A stretch of DNA of 43,282 bases from Nevskia sp. (GTDB taxonomy: Bacteria; Pseudomonadota; Gammaproteobacteria; Nevskiales; Nevskiaceae): contig JADGHB010000021.1 in assembly GCA_019689635.1 (NCBI GenBank), forward strand, positions 1 through 43,282, written 5' to 3'. How positions within the stretch are numbered: position 1 is the stretch's first letter; the number at the start of each line of letters is the position of its first letter. A model generated the notes under the pieces. That model searched no databases and had not been told where the DNA came from. It saw nothing but the letters and a program-made list of their open reading frames with translations. Shown here in pieces: positions 8,101 through 16,560 of the stretch. A program made the translations under genes and the position numbers.

Positions 8101-9992
8101 AAATACTCGGGCTGGCGCTGTGCCGGCAGCGGACTGCCCGGGTGCTCGACTTCGAACTCTTGCACCCACAGCGCGGGCTCGCCGTCGCTGGCTTTCGGAT
8201 GGACCTCGGCCGGCTCCTGGCGAATGACCTTGAAGCCGAAGTTCTCCAGCGTGGGCAGCACGTCGGACAGGCTGGCCGGCTCGCCACGCGCGTAGAACTT
8301 CAACCGCCGGGCGCGCGCGGCGCCATCGGCCCCCTCGATCAGCAAGCGCGGCAGCAAGGGCTGCTCACCCGTGAGTCGGGCGAGCAGGCGCACGTCCTGC
8401 GCCGCTTCCTCCGGCGGCACCGCCTCCTGGTAGGACAGCGGAAAAGCGTCGGCGAAGCGCGCCGCGAGCGCCGCGCCGCCGTCGGCCGTGAGTCGCTCGC
8501 GCAATTCGTCGCGCCAACTGCGCGTGGCGGCGACGAGCCGCTTCTCGACTTCCTCGACGCCGTAAGGGATCGTGGTGCCGGGCGGCGTGCGCACGATGTA
8601 GTGCACGCGCGTCAGTCCGCTGCGTTGAAACTCCACCTCGCGGTCGTAGGAGAATCCGCCGCACAGTTCGAGCAAAACGGCGCCGATCTTGTCGCGCAGC
8701 TCGCGCGAGTAGCGCTCGCGCGGCAGATAGACCAGGCAGGAATAAAAGCGTCCGTAGCGGTCGCGGCGCATGAACAGGCGCAGACCGTGACGGTCGCGCA
8801 GCGCGCGGATGCCCATGCACAACTGGTACAGCTCCTCCTCGCCGGACTGGAACAGCTCGTCGCGCGGCAGGCCGTGGAGGATGTCGCGCAGATTCTTGCC
8901 GGAATGGCTGTGCTCGGGCAGGCGCGAGCGGCGCAGCACGTACTCCACCTTGCGGCGGATCAGAGGAATATTGCGTGGCCGGTCGAGGTACACCTCGCTG
9001 GAAAACAGACCGACGAAGCGCACCGTGCCGGCCAGCCGGCCTGCGGCGTCGTAGCGCTTGACCGAAACCACATCCATCAGCTCGCCGCGGTGGATGGTCG
9101 AACGCAGGTTGGCCTTGGTCACCACCACCAGCCGCGGCGAATCGGCGTATTTGTCCAGCTCGGCCGGCGGCGCGATCAGGTCCTGCTCCAGCCAGCGGCT
9201 GCCGGCGCGCAGCAAGCCCAGGCCCGTCTCGGCCAGAGTGTGGAACCGCACGCGGCCGTCGGCCTCGGTTTGCGCGCGGCTTTCGATGTAGCCCAGGAAA
9301 GTGAAGTGGTGCTGGTCGAGATAGACTAGAAACTCGCGCGCCTCGGCGAACTCCTCGGCGTCGCCGCCCGGCGGCACGAGCTTGAGCTCTTCCGCCAGCG
9401 CGCGCAGGCGCACCAAGGTGGGAGCGTAGTCGGCGACCACGCGTTGCAGGTCGGCGAGCACTTCGCGCACGTGCTGCTCCAAGCCGGCGTACGCGGCCTC
9501 ATCGGCCAGCGGCTCGAACTCCAGATGAATCCAGGACTCCGTCGTGCCGCGATCGTCGCCGCTGCCGACCGCTTCGATCGCGCCGCTGTCCGCGCGGCGC
9601 AGGCGCAACACGGGGTGCACGCTCCAGTCGATGGAGGCGCCGGCGCCGCGGATCGCCAGCGTCAGCGAATCGACCAGGAAGGGCTGGTCCTCGACGCAGG
9701 TTTCCAGTACGGCCAGCGGCGGCCCTTCGGCGTCGGGCCGCAGCAGGCGCACCAAGGCTTCGCCCGGCGCGCGGCGGTGAGCGAAACGCCAGTGGCCGGC
9801 GGCGACGCGCAGCAAAGCCTCCGGCGCGCGCTGCTTGAGCGTGTCGAACGAGGACATCTCGTAATAGCGCCGCAGGAAATCTCGAAAGTGCGGCTGCGCG
9901 AGCTCCCCGCCCGCAGCTTTGGCGAGCGCATCGAGCCGTGCGAGCCAGGCCTCCTGCTCGGTTGGCGCACCGCTTTGCGAACTGGACTCCAC
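5160..9992 (-). CDS. gdhB: NAD-specific glutamate dehydrogenase, large (about 180 kDa) class
   Basis: A 1,610-residue protein of the bacterial L_180 NAD-glutamate dehydrogenase class, which deaminates L-glutamate to 2-oxoglutarate and ammonium for catabolism. The first half holds the ACT-like regulatory regions of this class. The catalytic core lies centrally, with VPVGAKGGFV near residue 842 and the nucleotide-binding GIGDMSGDVFGNGM near residue 980, followed by the long C-terminal extension. The start is GTG, supported by GGGAGGAG five to eight bases upstream. Starting at an internal ATG would cut into the conserved amino end. It is the last gene of a minus-strand group with a leucine-type dehydrogenase and pncC. 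The length equals that of the Pseudomonas homologue, whose symbol is borrowed here. No frameshift is seen. Confidence 0.95.
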   Translation of the reverse strand: MESSSQSGAPTEQEAWLARLDALAKAAGGELAQPHFRDFLRRYYEMSSFDTLKQRAPEALLRVAAGHWRFAHRRAPGEALVRLLRPDAEGPPLAVLETCVEDQPFLVDSLTLAIRGAGASIDWSVHPVLRLRRADSGAIEAVGSGDDRGTTESWIHLEFEPLADEAAYAGLEQHVREVLADLQRVVADYAPTLVRLRALAEELKLVPPGGDAEEFAEAREFLVYLDQHHFTFLGYIESRAQTEADGRVRFHTLAETGLGLLRAGSRWLEQDLIAPPAELDKYADSPRLVVVTKANLRSTIHRGELMDVVSVKRYDAAGRLAGTVRFVGLFSSEVYLDRPRNIPLIRRKVEYVLRRSRLPEHSHSGKNLRDILHGLPRDELFQSGEEELYQLCMGIRALRDRHGLRLFMRRDRYGRFYSCLVYLPRERYSRELRDKIGAVLLELCGGFSYDREVEFQRSGLTRVHYIVRTPPGTTIPYGVEEVEKRLVAATRSWRDELRERLTADGGAALAARFADAFPLSYQEAVPPEEAAQDVRLLARLTGEQPLLPRLLIEGADGAARARRLKFYARGEPASLSDVLPTLENFGFKVIRQEPAEVHPKASDGEPALWVQEFEVEHPGSPLPAQRQPEYFESAWLALWRGECENDGLNRLVLGAGLTARQVALLRAMCKYLIQTGLPYSQTYMETLLAEHAEVARLLVRAFELRFDPRLDEGVRRDEGLKLGQALDHALDQVVTLDGDRVLRAFLSLVRASLRTNYFQTTAGGASKAHISFKLDPAQVPELPLPRPKYEIWVYAPDVEGVHLRGGKVARGGIRWSDRRQDFRTEVLGLMKAQMVKNTVIVPVGAKGGFVVKKAVNPADRQAWQAAGVACYQTFLRGLLDLTDNRAGDAVVPPPQTVRYDDDDPYLVVAADKGTASFSDIANAIAAEYQFWLGDAFASGGSAGYDHKKMGITARGAWESVKRHFRELGKNIQEQEFTAVGIGDMSGDVFGNGMLLSRKLKLVAAFDHRHIFLDPDPDPETSFRERERLFHLPRSSWADYDVRLISQGGGVYPRSAKLIRLSEPVRRVLDVTAEALTPNELIRAILRAPVDLLWNGGIGTYVKASAQSHLDVGDRGNDGVRVNGRELRCKVVGEGGNLGFTQAGRIEYALHGCGGAGGRLNTDAIDNAGGVHTSDREVNIKIPLNELMRAGRLTRAQRDPLLAELTDDVARAVLRDNYVQSAAISLLMQNAAARLDDHTELMRLLEREGLLDRALEALPDEDVLKERRTRGLGLTRPELAVLIAYSKISLYQAVLASDVPDDPFFVRDLLAYFPPRLVERYRAELIGHRLRREIVATILSNAIVNRMGAGFAQLWAEDHGLTRAEVLKAYATAHQIYGGDDYWLAIEALDNQLPAAVQYRLMNYAIGLLKHATGWFTRSRYAQRPVQEAVERFTAPVAAVEKLLPEVLPPSYREDWERTMAQLRKEGVPEALALRLANTRALGGALDIAELAENANVSVTEAAGVYYLAGERFHMLWLYAAINELPTSGKWQALARVNLRDDAYLIHRQLAGRILQTAGASPAERLERWSAANERRVKLGLARLAELQTANTREFATLAVAVREIRKLRLL

Positions 9993-10020
9993 CGTCTCCT
10001 CCCGACGGCCGCGGCCGATG

Positions 10021-10536
10021 TCATTGGCCGTCGTTATCTTCCAGCAACTGCAGCAGGGTCTCCAGCGCGCTGGCCGCCGCGCGACGGCGCACCGCGTCGC
10101 GGCCGCCGCCGAACTGGTAGCGGCTGGCGAAGGGCGCGAGCCGGGCGCCGCTCCAGGCCAGCCACACCGTGCCCACCGGTTTGCCGGGGCTGCCGCCGCC
10201 GGGGCCGGCGATGCCGGTGACCGCCAGGGCCCAGTGCACGGGCGCGGCGGCGGCCAGACCCCGGGCCATCGCCAGCGCGGTCTCGGCGCTGACCGCGCCG
10301 GCGCGGGCGAGCGTTTCCGCCGGCACCGCCAACAGCTCCTGCTTGGCGCGGTTGGAGTAAGTCACCAGGCCGCGCTCGAACCAGTCCGAACTGCCCGGAA
10401 TGTCGGTGAGCAGCTTGGCGAGCAAGCCGCCGGTACAGGACTCCGCCGTGGCCAGCCATTCGCCGCGCTCGGCCAGGCGCTCGCCGAGGGTGCGCGCCAA
10501 TGCCTGGAGAGTCTTGTCCGTGGGGATGGCGGCCAC
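10021..10536 (-). CDS. pncC: Nicotinamide-nucleotide amidohydrolase PncC (CinA C-terminal domain)
   Basis: A 171-residue stand-alone CinA C-terminal domain that deamidates NMN to nicotinate mononucleotide for NAD recycling. The catalytic-serine motif AESCTGG (31-37) and the glycine-rich VTGIAGPGGG (106-115) are intact, and the length matches E. coli PncC (about 165). There is no N-terminal molybdopterin-binding-like CinA domain. The start is uncertain: GTG at 10536 is used. A TTG at 10545 would overlap the stop codon of the upstream dehydrogenase and give translational coupling. Neither has a clear Shine-Dalgarno sequence. It lies between two NAD-dependent dehydrogenase genes on the same strand, so a shared transcript is likely and its role in NAD upkeep fits. 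Confidence 0.88.
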   Translation of the reverse strand: MAAIPTDKTLQALARTLGERLAERGEWLATAESCTGGLLAKLLTDIPGSSDWFERGLVTYSNRAKQELLAVPAETLARAGAVSAETALAMARGLAAAAPVHWALAVTGIAGPGGGSPGKPVGTVWLAWSGARLAPFASRYQFGGGRDAVRRRAAASALETLLQLLEDNDGQ

Positions 10537-10541
10537 AGGGA

Positions 10542-11591
10542 TCAAGCTTTGAAAATCGCTTCCGCCATGCGGTCGGCGACCTCCCCGGTCGGCCGGCGCT
10601 CGCGGCGCGCCCGCTCGAAGATCTCGGTCAGCGTCGCCCCGATGCGCTGCAGATGCGCCTCCACCTTGGCGCGATCGTAGTCCGGGCCCTCGTAGTAGAT
10701 GTCGATGATGCCGCCGGCGTTGATGACGTAGTCCGGAGCGTACAGGATGCCGCGGGCCATGAGCAGGCCGTCGTGCTCCGGCCGCAGCAACTGGTTGTTG
10801 GCGGCGCCGGCCACCACACGCGCCTTGAGCCGCGGAATGCTGCGCTCGTCGAGCACCGCACCCAGCGCGCAAGGCGAAAACACGTCCACGTCCTGAGCGA
10901 CGATCTCGTCCATGTCCACGGCCGTCGCGCCGAACTCCCGCACGCAGCGTTCCACCGCCGGGGGGTGGAGATCGCTGACCCATAGCCGTGCCCCGGCCTC
11001 GTATAAATGCCGTGCCAGACGATAACCCACATTGCCCACGCCCTGGATCGCCACGCGCAAACCCTTGAGGTCTTCGCGGCCGTAGGCGAAACGCACCGCG
11101 GCGCGCAGGCCGACGAACACGCCCAGCGCCGTGGCCGGACTGGGATCGCCGCTGCGACCGGCGGCGAGCGCTTTTTTGTCGGCCAGCCCGCCGACATGGG
11201 CAGTCTCGCGCGCCATCACCCGCATGTCGGCCACATTGGTCCCCGAATCTTCGGCGACGACGTAGACGCCGCCGAACGAATCGACGAAGCGCCCCATGGC
11301 TCGCAGCAGCGCCTCGCTCTTGTCCCGGCGTGGATCGCCGATGATCACGCTCTTGCCACCGCCCTGCGGCAATCCCGCCAGCGCGGCCTTGTAGGTCATG
11401 CCGCGCGACAGGCGCAGCACGTCGGTCAGCGCCTCGTCGTCGCTGCCGTAGGGCCACATGCGGCAGCCGCCCAGCGCGCGGCCCAGGCGGGTGTTATGCA
11501 CCGCGATGATCGCCTTGAGCCCGCTTGCGGCGTCATGGCGAAACGCCACGCGTTCGTGCTGGTCGAACTCCGGATGAGAAAAAACGGACAT
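10542..11591 (-). CDS. Leucine/valine-type amino-acid dehydrogenase (Glu/Leu/Phe/Val family)
   Basis: A 349-residue NAD-dependent oxidative deaminase. The N-terminal substrate domain contains [15 protein letters not shown] (32-46) and the catalytic-lysine segment [10 protein letters not shown] (73-82), with a second lysine in MTYKAALAG (K68). The Rossmann domain begins at about 178 with the NAD loop GVGNVG (184-189). The [10 protein letters not shown] signature and the length are typical of leucine dehydrogenases, which also take valine and isoleucine; phenylalanine dehydrogenase is the main alternative. It would convert branched-chain amino acids to 2-oxo acids. It is the first gene of a minus-strand group leading to pncC and NAD-glutamate dehydrogenase. 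No canonical ribosome-binding site precedes the ATG. Confidence 0.9.
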   Translation of the reverse strand: MSVFSHPEFDQHERVAFRHDAASGLKAIIAVHNTRLGRALGGCRMWPYGSDDEALTDVLRLSRGMTYKAALAGLPQGGGKSVIIGDPRRDKSEALLRAMGRFVDSFGGVYVVAEDSGTNVADMRVMARETAHVGGLADKKALAAGRSGDPSPATALGVFVGLRAAVRFAYGREDLKGLRVAIQGVGNVGYRLARHLYEAGARLWVSDLHPPAVERCVREFGATAVDMDEIVAQDVDVFSPCALGAVLDERSIPRLKARVVAGAANNQLLRPEHDGLLMARGILYAPDYVINAGGIIDIYYEGPDYDRAKVEAHLQRIGATLTEIFERARRERRPTGEVADRMAEAIFKA

Positions 11592-11693
11592 ACCGAGAAA
11601 GGGGCGTGGAAGGCGAGCCGTGGAATTCCGGCGTTTCGTCGTATTGTAGCGGTGTTCAGCCGCAGTTCAGGTCCGCAGGTGGAGATTTTCGTC

Positions 11694-12125
11694 ATGCTGC
11701 AAAAGCGTTTCGCCATCCTGATCTGCGCACTGGCGCTGGCCGCCTGCGCCTCGCCGGAAACCCGGATTCGCGACAATCCGGATCTTTACGCCAAGCTCAC
11801 GCCGGAGCAGCAGGCCCTGGTCAAAAAAGGGCAGATCGCCCTGGGCATGAGTCAGGACGCGGTGATGCTGGCGCTGGGCAAGCCCAACCGGATCACCGAA
11901 CGCACCGACGCCGAGGGCACCCAGCGCGTGTGGCATTACACCGAATACGTCGATTACGGCTACGGCCCGGCCTATTATCCGGTGTTCTACGATCCGTTCT
12001 TCTATCCGCCCTTCGGGCCGTTCTATCCCGCCTACGCCTATCCGGTGCAGCAGGAACGCGACCGCATGCGCGTGGTGTTCAAAGACAACAAGGTCATCGC
12101 CATCGAGCGCGAAATGGGTTATTGA
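11694..12125 (+). CDS. BamE/SmpA-like outer-membrane lipoprotein with aromatic-proline insert
   Basis: A 143-residue lipoprotein. The signal peptide ends in a lipobox (LALAAC), so the cysteine at about 18 should be lipidated. The residues after it (ASPE) lack an Asp+2 retention signal, pointing to the outer membrane. Residues about 45-82 (KGQIALGMSQDAVMLALGKPNRI...RVWHY) match the SmpA/OmlA (BamE-like) fold. A strand bearing this fold then continues after an unusual aromatic/proline stretch rich in Y, F and P (about 87-120). The ATG at 11694 has GGAG nine bases upstream. It is not BamE itself, judging by length and the insert. It stands alone, divergent from the dehydrogenase at 10542-11591. 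Function unknown, envelope-related by fold. Confidence 0.8.
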   Translation: MLQKRFAILICALALAACASPETRIRDNPDLYAKLTPEQQALVKKGQIALGMSQDAVMLALGKPNRITERTDAEGTQRVWHYTEYVDYGYGPAYYPVFYDPFFYPPFGPFYPAYAYPVQQERDRMRVVFKDNKVIAIEREMGY

Positions 12126-12148
12126 TCGCCGCTCACACGCGCGGCGAT
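12125..12148 (+). terminator. Terminator-like hairpin after the lipoprotein gene
   Basis: An 8-bp stem (ATCGCCGC and GCGGCGAT) with an 8-base loop starts on the last base of the stop codon and is followed by only two more T. The position directly after a gene supports a terminator, but the short T run makes it weak. Confidence 0.4.
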
Positions 12149-12191
12149 TTCGGCGAAAATTCCAGTTCTTTCCCGCACTGGAATTTCGAAA

Positions 12192-13376
<1,185 letters not shown>

Positions 13377-13446
13377 CGCCCACGACTCGCGCCGCGTTGA
13401 GAAACAGGTCGCGGCCGGCACGGTCAATCGCGGCTAAGGTACCGCG

Positions 13447-14175
13447 ATGTCTTCACGCGATCGACCAACACCCGTCCCGCCGCGGCTGACGCTCGCGCAG
13501 TGGCTGCACCGGCTCGAACTCGGTACGCCGCGCGAATTGGCCCTGGGTGTCAGCGGCCACTTGCTGCTCAGCGCGGCCGAGGAGCGCAACGTCGTCGCGC
13601 AGTTGCGCGCTGCGGTGTTGCCGGGGCTGTTCCCGCGCGAATTCGCCGGCGCGGTCTGCTTACTCACCGGCATGGCGCCGGGCGCCGACCTGCTGCTGGT
13701 GGACGCGATCGGCACCTGGCTTTCGGACGCCGGCATCCCGTTCCGCCGTCTCGCCCTGCTACCGGTCCCCACGGAAATCCTGCTGCGCGACTGGGCGGCG
13801 AGCCTGCGCGAGAGCGGGCGCGAAGTCCTGCCGCCGGAAATGCGGCAACGCCGGCAGCAGATCGAAAACGCCCTGCGGTCCTGCGCCGCGGTGGTCGACC
13901 TGCTGCCGCCGCACACCGGCAGCGCGCTGCTGCGCTCGCGACATTTCCGTCAGGCTCAGTATCGCCGGCTCGCCGCCTGTCTGGCGCAGCGCGCCGACGT
14001 GCTGCTGGCGATCCTGCGCGGCAATCGCGCGCGCCGGCCCGGCGGCACGGCCGAGCTGGTGCATTGGCGGCGCCACCCGCGCGAGGTGCCAACCGAGTTC
14101 TCCACCGGCGGACGTCGCCGTCCGGTGCGGCCGCGGACCATCGTGATCGACCCCGAGTTCGAATACACTGCTTGA
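13447..14175 (+). CDS. SLOG-like Rossmann-fold protein, putative nucleotide sensor paired with a cyclase
   Basis: A 242-residue protein with no assigned function. Its pattern resembles the SLOG superfamily (DprA/LOG/TRPM-type Rossmannoid domains thought to bind nucleotides): an early strand-loop LALGVSGHLL (31-40), a second block LLTGMAPGADLLLVDA (72-87) ending in the G.AxGAD signature, a strand LALLPVPTE (102-110), and a terminal block ADVLLAILRGNRARRPGGTAELV (183-205) with the GGTA loop. It has no signal peptide or membrane segment, so it should be cytosolic. It ends 21 bases before a class III cyclase that carries its own SLOG-like segment, which suggests a common nucleotide-signalling system. 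The family assignment is from remembered motifs and needs a profile search; I infer sensing or binding, not catalysis. Confidence 0.6.
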   Translation: MSSRDRPTPVPPRLTLAQWLHRLELGTPRELALGVSGHLLLSAAEERNVVAQLRAAVLPGLFPREFAGAVCLLTGMAPGADLLLVDAIGTWLSDAGIPFRRLALLPVPTEILLRDWAASLRESGREVLPPEMRQRRQQIENALRSCAAVVDLLPPHTGSALLRSRHFRQAQYRRLAACLAQRADVLLAILRGNRARRPGGTAELVHWRRHPREVPTEFSTGGRRRPVRPRTIVIDPEFEYTA

Positions 14176-14196
14176 CCCGAGGCAGGGGAAGGCCCG

Positions 14197-15984
14197 ATGG
14201 GACGGGACGAAGCCAGCGCCGAGAGGTTCGCCGCGCGCGCCCGCGAAGCGCTGAGCGCCGGCAACGCCTTGCTGGGCTACGACCTCGCCGAGCGGGCGCT
14301 ACAGCTCGGCTTGCGCACCCGCGCACTGCACTACCTTTCGTTGCTCTCGCTGGCCAACGCCGGCAACAGCGCGCTCGCCTGGCAGCGCTATCGGGATCAC
14401 GCGCCGCCTGAGGACGAGCAGGACGAGGACTGGCTGGCGCTGAAAGGCCGCCTGCTCAAGGATCTGGCCCTGGCCGGCGGCGGTGCCCACGACTTCCGCC
14501 GCGCGGCGGAGGCTTACCTGGCCGCGTTCCGCCAGACCGGCGGCTACTTCGCCGCGGTCAACGCCGCCTCGATGTTCCTGCTCGCCGGCGCGGAACGCGA
14601 AGCGCGTGCGCTGGCGCGCGAAGTGCTGCTGCTCGCCGGCGGGCTCACCCCGGCGGACGACGGCGAACGCTATTTCCTGAGCGCGACCGAAGCCGAGGCC
14701 GCGCTGCTGCTCGGCGACGGCAGGCGCGCCGCGGCCAGCCTGCGCGAAGCCGACCGCTGGTCGCGCCACGACCTGAACGCGCGCAGCCGCACGCGCGCGC
14801 AGTTGCGCCTGATCTGCGCACACCTCGGCATCGAGGATGTTTATTCCAAGCTCCTGAGTCTGCCGGCGGTGATCGAGCTGGAGCGGCGCGCGGCCGCGCT
14901 CGCGGTCGGTCTGCGCAGTACCCGCTCGGCCGGCACCGGACCTGGCTCCTCCTCCGCGCGCCTGGCCCGCAGTCTGGTCTATGCGGCGATCTCGCAGCCC
15001 GCCGATCTGTGCGCCGCGGAGTGCTTCCAGGCCAAGGGCGCACGCCTGCACCTGGTGCTGCCGGCACCGCGCAAGGCCTTGATGGAACATTGGCAGCAGG
15101 CCTACGGCGCCGGCTGGGCGATGCGCCTGGCGCGCTGCCTGGAGCAGGCGGCCGACGTGACCGCGACCCAGGGTTTCCTGGCGGACGAGCAGGCTTGGGC
15201 CGCGGCGCACGTCGGTGCCCTGGCGCGGGGGCTCGCCCGCCTGTGCGCGCAGCGGCTCGGCTGCGAACTCCAGCGCGTCGAGCTGCTGCCCGCCGCGCAG
15301 CCGCCGGGGTTCCGTCTGCGCACCCGGCGCGGTCGCGATGCGCCGGATACCCTGGTCCCCGCCGCAGCCTCGTCGCCGGAGCGCCGCTGCGTCGGTCTGA
15401 TTTTCGCCGACATCGCCGGCTTCCGCCGCCTGCGCGACGCGGACCTGCCGCGCTTCCAGTCGCAAGTCATGGGCGGCATCGCGCGCGTGATCGAGGACAG
15501 CGGCGTGCGGCCGCTGTTCCGTCACACCTGGGGCGATGCCGTCAACCTGATCACCGAAGACGCCGCCGGGGCCGCGCGGCTGGCGCTGGCGATCCAGGCA
15601 TGCATCGAAGGTGTACGCCGCTCGGCCGGCGGCCCGCTGGCAGACATCGAACTGCGCCTGGCCGCGCATTATGCCCCGGTATTCGCCGGGTACGACCCGG
15701 TCGAGCGCCAGCCGACGTTTTACGGCACGCAGCTGTCGTTCGCCGCGCGTGTCGAGCCGGTGACGCCGCCGGGCATGATCTTCGTCACCGAGGCCTTCGC
15801 CGCGCGCCTGGCGCTGGAAGCGCCGGAGGAGTTCCGCCTGGAATACGCGGGCGAGGTCGAGTTGGCCAAGCACTTCGGCAAGTATCGTCTCTTCGGCCTG
15901 CGCGCGGCGCCATCCCGCGCGCGGCGCGCCGTGACCCCGGCAGCGCGGTATGATGCGTCGGGTTTGCACGCGCAACGTTCATGA
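14197..15984 (+). CDS. Class III nucleotide cyclase with TPR/TRAFs-binding-like and SLOG-like regions
   Basis: A 595-residue soluble protein. Residues about 5-230 are helical repeats resembling the TPR/TRAFs-binding (DUF4071) type (GRLLKDLAL..., AYLAAFRQTGGYFAAVNAASMFLLAG). Residues about 255-365 look like a divergent SLOG domain (QPADLCAAECFQAKGARLHLVLPAP, then GAGWAMRLARCLEQAADV). Residues about 397-570 are a class III cyclase domain with metal aspartates D405 (FADIAGF) and D447 (TWGDAV) and the arginine R518 of AAR. The lysine and aspartate that usually fix adenine are not evident: TFYG stands where DxWG is common, and S replaces the usual Asn before AAR. The nucleotide product therefore cannot be named. 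The start has AGGGGAAGG before it. The stop overlaps moaB (ATGA). It is probably cotranscribed with the upstream SLOG gene. Confidence 0.8.
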   Translation: MGRDEASAERFAARAREALSAGNALLGYDLAERALQLGLRTRALHYLSLLSLANAGNSALAWQRYRDHAPPEDEQDEDWLALKGRLLKDLALAGGGAHDFRRAAEAYLAAFRQTGGYFAAVNAASMFLLAGAEREARALAREVLLLAGGLTPADDGERYFLSATEAEAALLLGDGRRAAASLREADRWSRHDLNARSRTRAQLRLICAHLGIEDVYSKLLSLPAVIELERRAAALAVGLRSTRSAGTGPGSSSARLARSLVYAAISQPADLCAAECFQAKGARLHLVLPAPRKALMEHWQQAYGAGWAMRLARCLEQAADVTATQGFLADEQAWAAAHVGALARGLARLCAQRLGCELQRVELLPAAQPPGFRLRTRRGRDAPDTLVPAAASSPERRCVGLIFADIAGFRRLRDADLPRFQSQVMGGIARVIEDSGVRPLFRHTWGDAVNLITEDAAGAARLALAIQACIEGVRRSAGGPLADIELRLAAHYAPVFAGYDPVERQPTFYGTQLSFAARVEPVTPPGMIFVTEAFAARLALEAPEEFRLEYAGEVELAKHFGKYRLFGLRAAPSRARRAVTPAARYDASGLHAQRS

Positions 15985-16520
15985 GCCTGGGCATCGCCAT
16001 CCTCACCATTTCCGACACGCGCACCATGGCCGACGACAAGTCCGGCAATCTGCTCGCCGAACGCGTGACCACCGCCGGCCATCGCCTGGCGGCGCGCGCC
16101 ATCGTCTCCGACGACAAATACGCCATCCGCGCCCAGCTTTCCGCCTGGCTGATCGCCGATGGGGTGGATGCGATCCTCACCACCGGCGGCACCGGCCTGA
16201 CCGGCCGCGATCTGGCGGTGGAGGCGGTGACACCCTTGCTCGACCGCGTGACCGAAGGCTTCGGCGAGCTGTTCCGCTGGCTGTCGTATCAGGACATCGG
16301 CACCTCGGCGATCCAGTCGCGTGCGCTGGCCGGCTCCGCCAACGGCCGGCTGGTGTTCTGCCTGCCCGGCTCGCGCGGCGCCTGTGAGCTGGCCTGGGAC
16401 CAGATCATCGGCAAACAGCTCGACGCCCGCACCCGTCCGTGCAATCTCGCCGAGCTGCTGCCGCGCTTGCGCGAGCCGTCCGACCGGCCGGCGCAGAAAA
16501 TCCCCTCGCGACGCGATTGA
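15981..16520 (+). CDS. moaB: Molybdenum cofactor biosynthesis protein MoaB
   Basis: A 179-residue MoaB/Mog-family protein that would adenylylate molybdopterin before molybdate insertion. The fold shows ILTISDTRT (7-15) and the conserved substrate loop TTGGTGLTGRD (67-77), followed by the FGELFR and LPGSRGAC segments. The length and lack of extra domains favour MoaB over MogA. The start codon overlaps the cyclase stop (ATGA), so it is translationally coupled to a signalling gene. A link to the bis-MGD formate dehydrogenase a few kilobases away is natural. A stem-loop follows the stop. Confidence 0.92.
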   Translation: MSLGIAILTISDTRTMADDKSGNLLAERVTTAGHRLAARAIVSDDKYAIRAQLSAWLIADGVDAILTTGGTGLTGRDLAVEAVTPLLDRVTEGFGELFRWLSYQDIGTSAIQSRALAGSANGRLVFCLPGSRGACELAWDQIIGKQLDARTRPCNLAELLPRLREPSDRPAQKIPSRRD

Positions 16521-16521
16521 G

Positions 16522-16547
16522 CCGCAAAGGCACCGGCGCCTTTGCGG
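16522..16547. terminator. Bidirectional stem-loop between moaB and the response regulator
   Basis: A perfect 10-bp stem (CCGCAAAGGC at 16522-16531, GCCTTTGCGG at 16538-16547) with a 6-base loop lies between two converging genes, two bases after the moaB stop. Only TT follows on the plus strand, so termination efficiency is uncertain. Confidence 0.5.
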
Positions 16548-16560
16548 TTCGCGCCGGATG

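Noticed and set aside
5355-9329. A 1,324-codon open frame antisense to the glutamate dehydrogenase gene
   Set aside because: High GC at third codon positions leaves the opposite strand free of stops. The translation is repetitive in Q, R, A, V and H and has no family motif.
13447-16520. SLOG-cyclase pair as a complete anti-phage (Pycsar or CBASS-like) defence system
   Set aside because: No toxic effector, protease or membrane-disrupting partner is adjacent, and the surrounding genes are housekeeping. Kept as a signalling module only.
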